64,000 nt of DNA, from positions 45,072,028 to 45,136,027 of the forward strand of contig OX465580.1 in assembly GCA_950022655.1 (NCBI GenBank), written 5' to 3'. This DNA is from Alentia gelatinosa. Taxonomy: Eukaryota; Annelida; Polychaeta; Phyllodocida; Polynoidae. Below, piece after piece: positions 1-10,484 of this stretch. The notes below the pieces were generated by a model. It made no database searches, was not told where the DNA came from, and worked only from the letters and a program-made list of their open reading frames with translations. The translations under genes were made by a program, and so were the position numbers. How positions within the stretch are numbered: position 1 is the first letter of the stretch; each line of letters starts with the position of its first letter.

Positions 1-120
1 AATATAAGTATGAACAATAGTGATACAAAGAAGACAATTTTTCAAAAGAAATGCACCTTTTTAATATTATTTTATAGGTAGTTTGCTAATTTTTGTATTT
101 TCTCTTTTTTCAGTTTTTAG

Positions 121-290
121 GGCCATCCATGAAGTATGTAGGCACAATTTCCAAAATTTTCGACCCCACCAGCCCCCCCACCTACCTTATTTTTTTCACA
201 ATGTTATACAGAAGTAGCGTATGCACAAAATTTTAACCCCCCTCCCCCCCAACCAACCCCCCTCAGTGCCTACATACTTCATGGATGGCC
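121..290. mobile_element. Small hairpin/MITE with perfect 25-bp inverted ends
   Basis: GGCCATCCATGAAGTATGTA (121-140) plus five further bases is perfectly inverted at 266-290. The core between is C- and T-rich. It sits about 28 bp upstream of the transposase ATG. The degenerate 5' copy near 4975 has the leader sequence but not this hairpin, so it probably inserted after that duplication. Confidence 0.75.
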
Positions 291-317
291 CCCCACATAT
301 CACCCTAAGTTAAAAGT

Positions 318-3300
318 ATGGGGCGTAAACCCTTACCTCCCGAAGAGAGGAAATCTCATAAGGACTCATCTAAGGACTGGAGGAAAAAGGAGATGAGAAA
401 AGCCAGTTTCCGCAAGCGGGAGGCGAAACGCAAGCGTCTAGAGAGGAAGAAAAATAAAACCAACTTGACGGACAAGGAAAAGGTTCGCCGCCGAAAATTA
501 GATGCTGCACGTGCATTACGCTACAGAAAAAGGAAAGCTGCTGCTGCACTGGAGGACACTGACACCAGTGATTCCGACAATGGCGTACCTGAGCCTGCTG
601 GTCCTGCGCCGTCTCAAGTACCTGCTGATCCTGCACCGCCTCAAGTACCTGCTGATCCTGCACTGCCTCAACTACCTGCTGATCCTGCCCCGCCTCAACT
701 ACCTGCTGTTCCTGCACCACCTCTTGTACCTGCTGTTCCTGTACGGCCTCAAGTACCTTCTATTCCTGTACCTTCATTTCGGCTTGTAACACCACTTCCC
801 AAGCTGCCTTCTTCATCCGATGAGAGTGAGGATGGTGGTTTTTTTCTACGCAGTCGTGTGTCCCAAGCACAACAGGCGGGCACATCCGGGAGTAGGCCTA
901 AGAGCCTCGGGAGGGCTACGTCTGAAGAGACACGATGCAGTGGAGTTTCTCTGGCCTCACAGTCATCTCTGTCTCTGGCCTCACAGTCATCTCTCACTTC
1001 ACAGCCGTGTCAGTCATCTCTTGCCTCACAGCCGTGTCAGTCATCTCTTTCTTCACAGCCGTGTCAGTCATCTCCGACTTCACAGCCGTCTCAGTCATCT
1101 CTTGCTTCACAGCCGTGTCAGTCATCTCCGACTTCACAGCCGTCTCAGTCATCTCTTGCTTCACAGCCGTCTCAAAGTTCGCAGTCATCTCTGACTTCAG
1201 TGCCAGTAGCATCGACTCCAACCCCAGACCAGTGTCAGCGACTTCTTCACGACATAAGGTAAATAATATGCATTATTTTTTATTGTTGTTGTTGTCGTCG
1301 TCGTCATTCTTGCCGTCGTCGTTGTTGTTGTTGTTTACATTGTTTGAAGTTATTTAATTCCATTGTTTCTTCTCTTTTAACTATTCTTCAGAAGTGTTTT
1401 TCTACGTGAAATGGAGAAGTGCTCCGCGGGAGAAAAGACTGGCTGAAGGTTATAATATAGCATGGTCATGCTAGGTAAATTTCTCTTTCACTACTGAACT
1501 ACTACTTACAGGAAAGTAAAAGTCAAACTACTATATTGGAAATTCATAATTGTGCTATGCCTTTTTATAGTGACCTTTTAAAATGGCTCTTTTATTAAAA
1601 TAATGAATACTCTTTTTTCTCAAATCCAAACCATCCAAATAAATTTTTACCAATACTTGCAGAGTAAATGGCAGTAACTACTCTATTTTTAATATTAACC
1701 CTAACTAAATTTCACTTACTTTATCCCCCTGAACTTTACAAGAGTTCTGCAAGATTTCTTGAACAATATTTCCCTCATTTGCACACTTCAGGACGCCATC
1801 CTCTGTTGAAGGGTCGAGCAGCCAGCGTACTCCCCGGAAGAACCACCTCTACTACAAACTACGGCTGGAGAGGGAGGCCCGTCATGTAGCAGAACCGGAG
1901 GTTGAGGCCCTACGTAAGCGGCTTCGACGACTGGAGTCGCAGAAAGAACCTGTTGAGGTGTCATATGAGGACTTCCTTGCTGGTCTGGGTAAGTACTTCT
2001 TTTCTTTACCACACGTGAAAATATGCAATACAAATTGTCAGTGAATATTCTTTTTGGTTATTGCATTTTTCTCTTTTCCAGGGACATCTCCTGACTTGGA
2101 AATCCTCACATTGAATCTTGTATTGGCTATTGCATTCTTCCTTTTTTCCAGGCACATCTCCGCACATGGAAATACTGCACTTTAAACAGACATAGAATTT
2201 TTCCTTAGCTATTGCATTTTTCCCTTTTTCCAGGCACTACTCCTGAGGCTGTAGAGGCACAAGATGGCGATAGTGATGTCTCCAGTTTGGATGCGGCCTA
2301 GGACATCTCTACAGATGCACACAACGAGGTAGCTCCAGGCAATCTTCCTGAAGAGGATGCAGAGAACGAGGTAGCTCCAGTCAATGTCCCTGAAAATGAT
2401 GTGGTTGTTTTAGCTCCAGGCAATGTCCCTCAAGAGGGTGTGGTTGTTTTAGCTCCAGGCAATGTTCCTGAAAATGATGTGGTTGTTTTAGCTCCAGGCA
2501 ATGTTCCTGAAAATGATGTGGTTGAGATACACCCAGGTATTGTAGATTTACAAGAGGTAAATGCCACAGGTGATAATGTCGCAGTCCCTGAGGCAACCAT
2601 TTTTGATGCGGCCGAGATTGCAAGTAGGGAACTTAGAAAGGAGGGGATCTCCCCAAGTAAAGCTCCCTGTGTTTGGCGCAAGGTTGGACTTTATGAAACT
2701 TTTTGTTCCAACATGAAAAAACAATCCAGTGTCGGTAAAAAAAAATCATTGCTTTCTTCTTTGTCCTCCCCTGAGGAAGTGAAGTCTCTTCGTGCCCAGA
2801 AGCAGCTTGCAGCAGATATTGATATTGACCGACGAACAGTTTTATCTGGTCCTCGTGCACCTACTCTTAAACATAGAAAGTATAGTGGTGTAAAGAAAAA
2901 TGTCATTGACTTCCTCACTAGATGTGAGCACTCCATTACTATTCCAGGCAAAAAAGATGTTGTCAAAGTAAACAAGAGAAAGGTACAAAAAGTACAACTA
3001 ACTGAGTTCATGTACATTCTTCATAAACAGTACAACACTGAATTTCCTAATGCAAAAGTCAGCAGATCTTACTTTTATAGTATCCGCAGGTCTGCCAAGT
3101 ACATCCTTCCTGTGTCATGCCGCAATTGCAATGTGTGCTTGTGTGTTAAACACCAAAACTGTGCTCTCAAACTTTATTCTGTTAGAACACTTGGACTGCC
3201 AACACTTCCTGATACATTTGTGAAGCAGTCAGAAAATGTCATCCGTGAAAAACTCCTTGCTGCCCCAGAAGTCATTAAGTACCAGCAGTGGAAGCATGTT

Positions 3301-4653
3301 GAGGTCACCTACGGTGATCAGCAGGTGTGCAAAAAGTTGAAACTTGTTGACGAGGAGTCCGACAGGGACAATTTCACCACACAGCTTCTTAGCGACCATA
3401 CTGTTATGTCACAGCATGTAGAGAAAGTGTATGCCCAACATGGGGCCGCACGCTTTGTACGGTTTGAGCTTCCACATACCCACTGTTCCATACACATGGA
3501 TTTTGCAGAAAATTGGAGAATAAGTTATCCCTATGAGCCACAGCCAGCTTATTATTCTAAAGATCCTGTTACTGTTCATCCCGTAGTGATTCACTACAAG
3601 GCTATCAATGTCACAAAGCTCCTCACTCTTGCTTTGGTTACTGACGACCGATGTCATGATGCCGGTGCTGTATTTGCCTTTCTTAAGGTGATAAATCAGG
3701 TTATTACCAACCAGCTTCCTTTCGTATCTTGGGTCAATTACCTGACCGACAGTCCCTCTTCTCAATACCCTAATAGAAAGATGTTCAGTGTCATTTGCAA
3801 GCACAAGAAACACTTTGAGAGAGAAGCCACCTGGTGCTATTTTGAGTCCGGTCACGGCAAGGGTGCCTGCGACGGCATTGGTGCAGCAGCAAAGAGAATG
3901 GCCGACAATGAGGTCAAGAAAGACAACAACATTGAAAATGCAAACCAGTTTGCCAAGGCAGGGAATAAGCAAGAGGGGACATCTGTTCAGTACATATGCG
4001 TACTGCCAGCGACACTGAATTCTGCTCATGAAGAACTGTCTTCTCTTACATGCGTTGCTCCTATCCCACGCACTATGCAAACACATGCTGTTGTTTGTCC
4101 AGAGGAAGGTGTTCTTTGTATTAGAGACATTTCGTGCTACAAAGCATGCTGCTTTGATGTGGAATCTGGCATGTGGAAATTCACATGTCCTGGTTGGCAG
4201 AGGAGGGTTCCCCGTTTTTCTTCGCCAACGCCAAGTCTTCCTGATGGTGATGCATCTGACGATGTGTCTTTGGATGATGAGGATGTCTCGCATGCTGAGT
4301 CAAATGAGGCAACTGTTTCTCCTACAGTTAGCGACACCGAAATCACTTACGAAAAAGAAAGCTGGTTGGCTGTCGTTTACGACAATGAATGGTACCTAGG
4401 CCAGGTGGAACAAAGCCGTATGCTAGATGGAGTCCTACAGTATGAGGTGAACTGTATGGAACAAACAACCTCTTCTCCACCAAAGTTTAAGTGGCCAGCC
4501 AGGAAAGACCTTGAATGGTATGACGGTGAGAGTGTCCTTGTTCAGATATCTCCACCAACTTGCGAAGGAAGCACTCGCAGGAAGATTTACTTCCAGTTAA
4601 CTACCAATGACTATGCAGCTATTGAAGCAGCTTTTTCTAAGTATTCAGATTAA
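318..4653 (+). CDS. DDE-type transposase-like gene, three exons, with one in-frame stop
   Basis: Exon 1 (318-1258) joins exon 2 (1792-1988) and exon 3 (2234-4653) with matching phases and good splice sites (AAG|GTAAAT, TTCAG, GG|GTAAGT, TTCCAG). The N-terminus MGRKPLPPEERKSHKDSSKD and the Lys/Arg-rich 60 residues after it look DNA-binding. Proline repeats (600-770) and Ser/Gln repeats (960-1180) follow. Counted from 2401, exon 3 carries a Cys/His cluster (C240, C243, C246, C248, H251, C254), then D367 in HMDFAENW, D450 in NYLTDSPSSQYPN and E482 in YFESGHGKGACDG: an RNase H-like D-D-E order with 82 and 31 residues between. The C-terminus (about 680-745) is Trp-rich and Tudor/SH3-like. I know this architecture only as uncharacterised invertebrate transposon proteins and cannot name the superfamily. 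A TAG at 2299-2301 breaks the frame, so this copy is probably dead or needs another start (GTG at 2401 or a later ATG). Confidence 0.7.
600..790 (+). repeat. 30-bp coding repeat (Pro-rich)
   Basis: About six 30-bp units encoding variants of VPADPAPPQ, later VPAVPAPPL, in exon 1 of the transposase-like gene. Unit length is a multiple of three, so the frame is kept. Confidence 0.8.
955..1185 (+). repeat. Ser/Gln-rich coding repeat
   Basis: Tandem 18- and 36-bp units encode SSLASQPCQ and SSPTSQPSQ variants in exon 1. Clean units are uninterrupted, and all frames stay open because the unit length is a multiple of three. Confidence 0.8.
2052..2233 (+). repeat. Triplicated 3' splice site before transposase exon 3
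   Basis: The string TATTGCATT(T/C)TTCCTTTTTCCAGG with ACATCTCC-like sequence after it occurs three times, with AG at 2080-2081, 2150-2151 and 2232-2233. Only the third acceptor gives an open frame into exon 3; the first two lead to stops within about 75 nt. Confidence 0.75.
2234..2560 (+). repeat. In-frame minisatellite in transposase exon 3
   Basis: About 39-42-bp units encode repeats of APGNVPENDVVVL. The clearest copies lie at 2410-2520, with diverged ones from 2320. The in-frame TAG (2299-2301) lies just before the array, so tract instability may have damaged the reading frame. Confidence 0.7.
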
Positions 4654-4780
4654 ATTACCACTCCATACAGTGAGCCATGTATTTAGAAGTTTCAGTATGT
4701 CTTTTCTCCTTGCCCCATAGCAGTGGTAGATTTACTGCTTCATCAAACTCCAATCCTTCTCATACCATGTCTATGAATGG
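4654..4780 (+). other. 3' flank of the transposase gene with a seed unit of the downstream array
   Basis: After the TAA, 4723-4775 carries one diverged unit (GCAGTGGTAGATTTACTGC, then ATCCTTCTCATACCATGTCT) of the 105-109-bp array found at 6660-7440. This suggests the array was amplified from the gene's 3' untranslated sequence. Confidence 0.65.
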
Positions 4781-5205
4781 GGTGAAAACCGTTACCTCTG
4801 GATGAGAGGAAATCTCCTAAGGACTCATCTAAGGACTGGAGGAACAAGGAGATGAGAAAAGCCAGTTTCTGCAAGCGTGAGGCAAAACGCAAGCGTGTTG
4901 AGGGCACTCAAGTTTCCATTTTTTTGTTTTAAACTATTCTTCAGAACTGTTTTTTTTGGTGTTCCCTAGCCCCTTACATATCACCCTATGTTGAAAGTAT
5001 GGGGCATAAACCCTTACCTCCCAAAGAGAGGAAATCATGAACTATTCTTCAGAACTTTTTTTTTGGGGCTTCCCTAGCCCACTTGAAAGGGTCTATTATC
5101 TCCTCTTTCCTATCCACTCAGATATGAACTCTTTTTCTATGTGAAATGGAGAAGTGCATGCATTTTAATTTAAATATTTCCCTCTTTTGCACACTTCAGG
5201 AAGTT
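4780..5205 (+). pseudogene. Scrambled degenerate copy of the transposase 5' end
   Basis: Bases 4795-4905 repeat the start of exon 1 (the KSHKDSSKDWRKKEMRKASF region, diverged). Bases 4970-5035 repeat the leader and ATG again. Pieces of intron 1 (AACTATTCTTCAGAA, GTGAAATGGAGAAGTGC) and the exon 2 acceptor (TTTGCACACTTCAGG, about 5184-5202) follow. Several deletions separate the pieces, and no frame is intact. Confidence 0.75.
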
Positions 5206-5580
5206 TTGGGATATGGTTTTCCAAAGTGCATTGACCTCAGCTTATTTTTAATTTCGCTTGGTGTGCGCGGTCTCAGCAACCCATGCGTCGACTCATCATA
5301 GTCGGAACACAAAAAACACTGCCATCTGTCAACGTCACTGGCAGCCTTTAGTTCTTCCAGAAATTCGTTACTCACTAGATCCCTGACGCAGCCGTAGCAG
5401 TACGACCTCTTGCAGTGTGAGTTATTAATCACAGATGAACATTTCTCCACAGTTTGTGCACACTGAGCAGTATTTGGTCCAGCCACCCGAGCGGCAAGTA
5501 CATCCAAAGAGGCGTGTATCTTCATAGCACGCCGCACACAACGAAGCATCAAACAAAGGGGCTTCCCTAGCCCACTTAAA
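5196..5580 (-). pseudogene. DNMT3-type ADD zinc-finger relic (frame-broken)
   Basis: On the minus strand from about 5575, one frame reads PLFDASLCAACYEDTRLFGC, then a CSVCTNCGEMFICD stretch, ending in two stops. The next frame continues NSHCKRSYCYGCVRDLV, then DRWQCFLCSDYDESTHGLLR. The order HPLF, CxxC pairs, CxxC(F/Y)C-like finger, W(N/Q)C, GLLR is that of the ADD domain of de novo DNA methyltransferases (PHD-like half). A one- or two-base shift at about 5428-5433 separates the frames. No methyltransferase domain is nearby. It lies antisense to, and embedded in, the scrambled transposon copy, so it looks captured. Confidence 0.7.
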
Positions 5581-6655
5581 AAGGTCTATTATCTCCTCTT
5601 AACTATCGTTTTTTCTGCTACTTAGACAAGTTGTATTCGATCACTGCATTCGCTAATTTTGTCCAGTTAAAAGATGATCATAGCTCTTTCTTGGTATTAC
5701 TTTAGTTCTTCCAGAAATTTGTTGCTCACGACCTCTTGCATCGAACAAAGGATGGGGCATCCGAGCATGCTCATCATCACAGGCAATACATATTTCGCAC
5801 AGCCATGCTTCACTTTTCCGAACTTTCACTAAAGTTTGCTGGTCATTATCATCTAGTTCTATACGAAGGTGATAGAACTATTCTTCAGAACTTTTTTTGG
5901 GGGCTTCCCTAGCCCACTTAAAAGGGTCTATTATCTCCTCTTAACTATCGTTTTTTCTGCTACTTAGACAAGTTGTATTCGATCACTGCATTCACTAATT
6001 TTGTCCAGTCAAAAGATGATCATAGCTCTTTCTTGGTATTACTTTAGTTCTTCCAGAAAATTGTTGCTCACGATCTCTTGCATCGAACAAAGGATGGGGC
6101 ATCCGAGCATGCTCATCATCACAGGCAATACATATTTCCCACAGCCATGCTTCACTTTTCCGAACTTTCACTAAAGTTTGCTGGTCATTATCATCTAGTT
6201 CTATACGAAGGTGATAGAACTATTCTTCAGAACTTTTTTGGGGGGCTTCCCTAGCCCACTTAAAAGGGTCTATTATCTCCTCTTAACTATCGTTTTTTCT
6301 GCTACTTAGACAAGTTGTATTCGATCACTGCATTCACTAATTTTGTCCAGTCAAAAGATGATCATATTTCTTTCTTGGTATTACTTTAGTTCTTCCAGAA
6401 ATTTGTTGCTCACGACCTCTTGCATCGAACAAAGGATGGGGCATCCGAGCATGCTCATCATCACAGGCAATACATATTTCGCACAGCCATGCTTCACTTT
6501 TCCGAACTTTCACTAAAGTTTGCTGGTCATTATCATCTAGTTCTATACAAAGGTGATAGAACTATTCTTCAGAACTTTTTTTTGGGGCTTCCCTAGCCCA
6601 CTTAAAAGGGTCTATTATCTCCTCTTAACTATCGTTTTTTCTGCTACTTAGACAA
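5550..6655. repeat. About 342-bp tandem array carrying an ADD N-terminal finger
   Basis: The junction GATAGAACTATTCTTCAGAA recurs at 5871, 6213 and 6555 (period 342). There are three near-identical units (the first partial) and a truncated fourth. Each unit contains intron-1-like sequence of the transposase gene. Antisense, it also carries an open stretch reading SEAWLCEICIACDDEHARMP then HPLFDA, the first finger of a DNMT3-type ADD domain. Near-identity means recent amplification. Confidence 0.85.
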
Positions 6656-7445
6656 GCTCTTTTTTGGCCAGCAGTGGTAGATTGACTGCTTTATCAAATC
6701 CCAATCCTTCTCACACCATGTCTATGTGGTGTGGGAAGTAAAACATACTCTCTCTGCATAGCTCTTTCTTGGTACGCAGTGGTAGATTGACTGCCAAATC
6801 AAATCCCAATCCTTCTCACACCATGTCTATGTGGTGTGGGAAGTAAAACATACTCTCTCTGCATAGCTCTTTTTTGGCTGGTCGGCAGTGGTAGATTGAC
6901 TGCCTAATCAAATCCTAATCCTTCTCACACCATGTCTATGTGGTGTGGGAAGTAAAATATACTCTCTCTGCATAGCTCTTTCTTGGTACGCAGTGGTAGA
7001 TTGACTGCCTAATCAAATCCCAATCCTTCTCACACCATGTCTATGTGGTGTGGGAAGTAAAACATACTCTCTCTGCATAGCTCTTTCTTGGTACGCAGTG
7101 GTAGATTGACTGCCTAATCAAATCCCAATCCTTCTCACACCATGTCTATGTGGTGTGGGAAGTAAAACATACTCTCTCTGCATAGCTCTTTTTTGGCTGG
7201 TCGGCAGTGGTAGATTGACTGCCTAATCAAATCCCAATCCTTCTCACACCATGTCTATGTGGTGTGGGAAGTAAAACATACTCTCTCTGCATAGCTCTTT
7301 TTTGGCCAGCCAGCAGTGGTAGATTGACTGCTTAATCAAATCCCAATCCTTCTCACACCATGTCTATGTGGTGTGGGAAGTAAAACATACTCTCTCTGCA
7401 TAGCTCTTTTTTAGCCAGCAGTGGTAGTTTGACTGCTTTATCAAA
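6655..7445. repeat. 105-109-bp tandem array with an internal hairpin
   Basis: Seven junctions CTCTGCATAGCTCTT (GCATA starting at 6756, 6861, 6970, 7075, 7180, 7289, 7398) give spacings of 105 or 109. The 4-bp difference is an optional insert after TTTTGGC. Each unit holds CACACCA then TGTCTATG then TGGTGTG, a perfect 7-bp stem with an 8-base loop. Confidence 0.9.
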
Positions 7446-7469
7446 TCCCATAACTCATAAGTAGTTTAT

Positions 7470-8900
7470 TATAAAATAAATAGAGGCAGTGCAGGATTAT
7501 TATATTTTAAGTGCAGGATCAGCAGGTATATACATAGTATTAGAAGGTACTTGAGGTGCAGTATTTACTCTCTTGAGGGGCATTGCCGCATTAGTAAAAT
7601 GTAAAAATTGTATTTTTAAAGTGTCAGAATTTGAATAAGTATTAAGCAGTGAGCTTCCATGGGAAGTTTATAATGCTGTTTTAAAAGTTTGTTATACATT
7701 AACATGTCACAAAGTATTACTTCATATATTGTCAAAGTTTTTTTAGCACAATAACGTCCGCTATTAAAAAATATCACGTCCTATATATCTTTGATATAAA
7801 CCAAGAATGTCGTATTTCAATGAATATTAAGGGTGAAATTAGTTTTTTTTACATTTAAAAGTATAGAGAAAAGGTTTGGAGACGTTTTTAAGAAATAAAT
7901 ATGATAAAAAAAGGTTGTTTACTCTATTATGAGTGGCATTAGAAGGAAGAGTTCACCATTTCTTTTAGTTTTTCCAGAAAAAATAAGAAAAAAGCAAGTT
8001 ATAAGCATATAAGGTACTCTAATATGTTCTTGAATTGAAGCTCAGGTCTGTTTTCTCCAAAACAACTAATTTTTTTTTTTTTTAAAAGCTCCATATTTCT
8101 TAATTGTGATGAAGACAGTGGAAGTGACTCTTATATCACGTCCATTATTAAAAAAATCACGTCCAAGAGATTTATCATGTGGACACAAAATGTGGTATTC
8201 CTAGGAATATTCAGGTGAAAGTTGTTTATTTTTTCATGTGAAAGGATGGAGAAAAGGTTTGCAGAAGGTTTTCAGAAGAAAATGTGAGAATATTATTTTC
8301 TTTCCTATATGCTGTTATAGATGAGAGGCAAGAGTTTCAAATTGTTGACAGTTTTTTCAGTTTTAAAGAAGCTCATTGGCATTTAAGGTAGTCTTATATG
8401 TGCTTAAATTGAAGCTAAGGTATGTATATTGAAAAAGAAACAACAACTTTCAACAAGTTTGTACAGATTTGTGATTTGTGAGGAAGAAAGTGGAAGTCAC
8501 TCTTCTATCACGTCCATTATGAAAAAAATCACGTCCAAGAGATTTTTAAACCTTTTTCCTAGAAGCTATTAGGTGAAGAAATAATGCATGGTACATGTTG
8601 TAATTAGACATAAATAAGGTATATAACCTATAAAAGTATTTCTGTTATTTAAAAACGTGACACTTTTGTATTCAGATAGTGAGAGGGAAAAAAAAATCAT
8701 TTTGTAATGCCTTGGAGAACACCTTCTGTATGTGCATCTTTGAGGCAGCACAGAAAAAGATTGCATAAGTAGTTCATTATTTCCACTTGTCTATGATATC
8801 AGACTATGCTTGACATACTGGGTACAAACTTGATGTCTTACAAAAAATAAAATATATTTCTCTATCATCAACTTTTGTATGAGTGTTTTTTCATATGTCG
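7470..8900. repeat. Diverged repeat of about 375 bp with paired CACGTCC motifs
   Basis: Blocks at about 7750, 8135 and 8505 each read (T)ATCACGTCC, A/T-rich spacer, ATCACGTCC then AAGAGATTT. Between them, matched segments (GAGAAAAGGTTTG; AATTGAAGCT(C/A)AGGT; GAAGTGACTCT-like) keep the same order. The copies are old and AT-rich. A last GGACGTGA lies at about 8899. No coding potential is evident. Confidence 0.65.
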
Positions 8901-9104
8901 GACGTGACGGCAATAATATTTACAATTTTTGCAGCCTCACAAAAACTGACCCCCCACTAATATCCCAGTTGAATCATGTTTTCCTAAAACTTGAAAGTGT
9001 ATATTTTGCACAAAAGTAAAAGAAAATTTGGTTTGGGCAAATTATTTTTTTTTACCCCTTTTTTACCAAAAGTACATTTTCTGGTGGAATGACCCTTATA
9101 TGGA

Positions 9105-9275
9105 CAGGATGCTCTTTATTATCCATCGTATACAAAGGCCCCATTGAAAATGTATGGGGACTCAGTAAACCACGACCCATTGTATACAAACTGTCAGATA
9201 CCATAACTGTGGTATACGGATTCAAACCTGTGGTATACAGCCTCAAAACCATGGCATATGGGAAAAATAGTCCCT
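9105..9275. repeat. Dispersed repeat, inverted copy at about 14180-14340
   Basis: TTATTATCCATCGTATACAA through AACCATGGCATATG is found in reverse complement at about 14183-14335. A direct partial copy is at 12266-12345. All flank the hairpin cluster, so this is probably an outer part of the same element family. Confidence 0.7.
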
Positions 9276-9393
9276 TTTGCTATAGAGCAAAGAAAGAGTC
9301 CCAATTACCATACCATTTGATATGGCAATTACTGGGTATAATTTATTCGAAAAGATGGATAATAAATGCAACAAACGATGAGATTTGTGGATA

Positions 9394-9594
9394 GGCGGCT
9401 CTGTAAACCACTCGAGGTTGACATCGTAATACACTCGCTGGCGCTTGTGTATTACTACGCGTCAACCTCTCGTGGTTTACGGCCGCCTGTCCACAAAACC
9501 ATCGATTATTGTATATGTAAACCACTCGCAGTTGACCTCGTAATACATTCGCTAGCGCTCGTGTATTACTATGCATCAACCTCTCGTGGTTTAC
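9394..9594. repeat. Two tandem long hairpins
   Basis: Hairpin 1 (9394-9487) and hairpin 2 (9517-9594) each begin GTAAACCACTCG and return as CGTGGTTTACGG. The inner arms CGTAATACA...TGTATTACTA also pair. The stems are nearly complete over about 80-90 nt. The overlapping ORFs here are symmetry artefacts. Confidence 0.85.
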
Positions 9595-9774
9595 GGCCGC
9601 CTGTCCACAAAACCATCGATTATTGTCTATGGTATCTATTTTCTATTTATTTTCTTAGAATGTATTGTTTAATAAACCTTTTATCTAATAACCGGTGTTC
9701 CCTTTGTTTATGTAGGTATATACATACTCTTCTATATACCGAGTAACCATTAGCAGACGGAAACCCCCGCTTAA

Positions 9775-10102
9775 CCCTTTAAGGACGAATGATGCCTTGG
9801 GGCATCAACCGGCCTAGGCCGAAAGATGCCTTGAGGCATCAAATTAAAAATAATTACAAAGTTTTTAACAAAGAAATAATGAATCAATTAACATAAAATT
9901 TTCTCAGAATGTAGGCATTATATTGTATTTAATATCTTAAAACAGAAATATAATGATATCAAAGATAGTGTATCATATCACGTGATTAAGCACTCAAATT
10001 ATGGGCTCAAGCAACAATGTGCTCGTCCCCTAGCGGTCTAAATGGACACCAGTATCCGTCCTTATGGGTAATGCCCAGCCACAGGTGCCCGTCCTTAAAG
10101 GG
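9775..10102. mobile_element. piggyBac-like MITE candidate
   Basis: The 13-bp ends CCCTTTAAGGACG (9775-9787) and its inverse (10090-10102) enclose about 328 bp. TTAA directly precedes the left end (9771-9774) but is TGAG on the right, so the target duplication is degraded. Internal short palindromes such as GATGCCTTGGGGCATC are present. It is apparently inserted into another MITE whose right end GTAAGCGGGGTATTACTGTA is at 10123-10142. Confidence 0.5.
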
Positions 10103-10480
10103 TGAGGGGACCAATTGGCCGGGGTAAGCGGGGTATTACTGTATATCATTTATGTTGTCAATGAATCAATAAACAGAATAGATTTTGCAGGGTGAACAGA
10201 CACAACGTTTTTCTTTCTTTGGGCCAAAGTTACCCTGAATGGGCCAAAGTAACCCAGTTTTAGGCTATCCCCTTTATAAATATGTACAAACCATTACCTG
10301 TATTAGAGCTGGAGGTGTTAAATACCAAAATACATGATTACCCGATATGAGTTCATGATGACAACTTATCCTGAAACGTAGTCAAATAGTGTGATTATAG
10401 TGTTAAACCTCTAATAACAGCTTTCGATGAAGCAGTGGGGTTAAGTGTCCCCCTCTGGTGAGATTTCTATTTTAGTACTC
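10103..10480. other. Flotillin upstream region
   Basis: It holds the right end of a pogo/Tigger-like MITE (to about 10143) and two GGGCCAAAGTTACCC-type repeats (10215-10258). I see no gene between these and the promoter motifs. Confidence 0.5.
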
Positions 10481-10484
10481 GCCG

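Noticed and set aside
370..1357. Several long ORFs on both strands overlapping transposase exon 1
   Set aside because: They are shadows of 30- and 36-bp coding repeats, where unit length divisible by three keeps all frames open.
3409..4293. 294-codon minus-strand ORF antisense to the transposase core
   Set aside because: It has no recognisable domain and lies wholly inside the plus-strand DDE coding region, whose motifs are clear.
6655..7445. CRISPR-like array
   Set aside because: Units are contiguous 105-109-bp repeats without unique spacers, in an animal genome.
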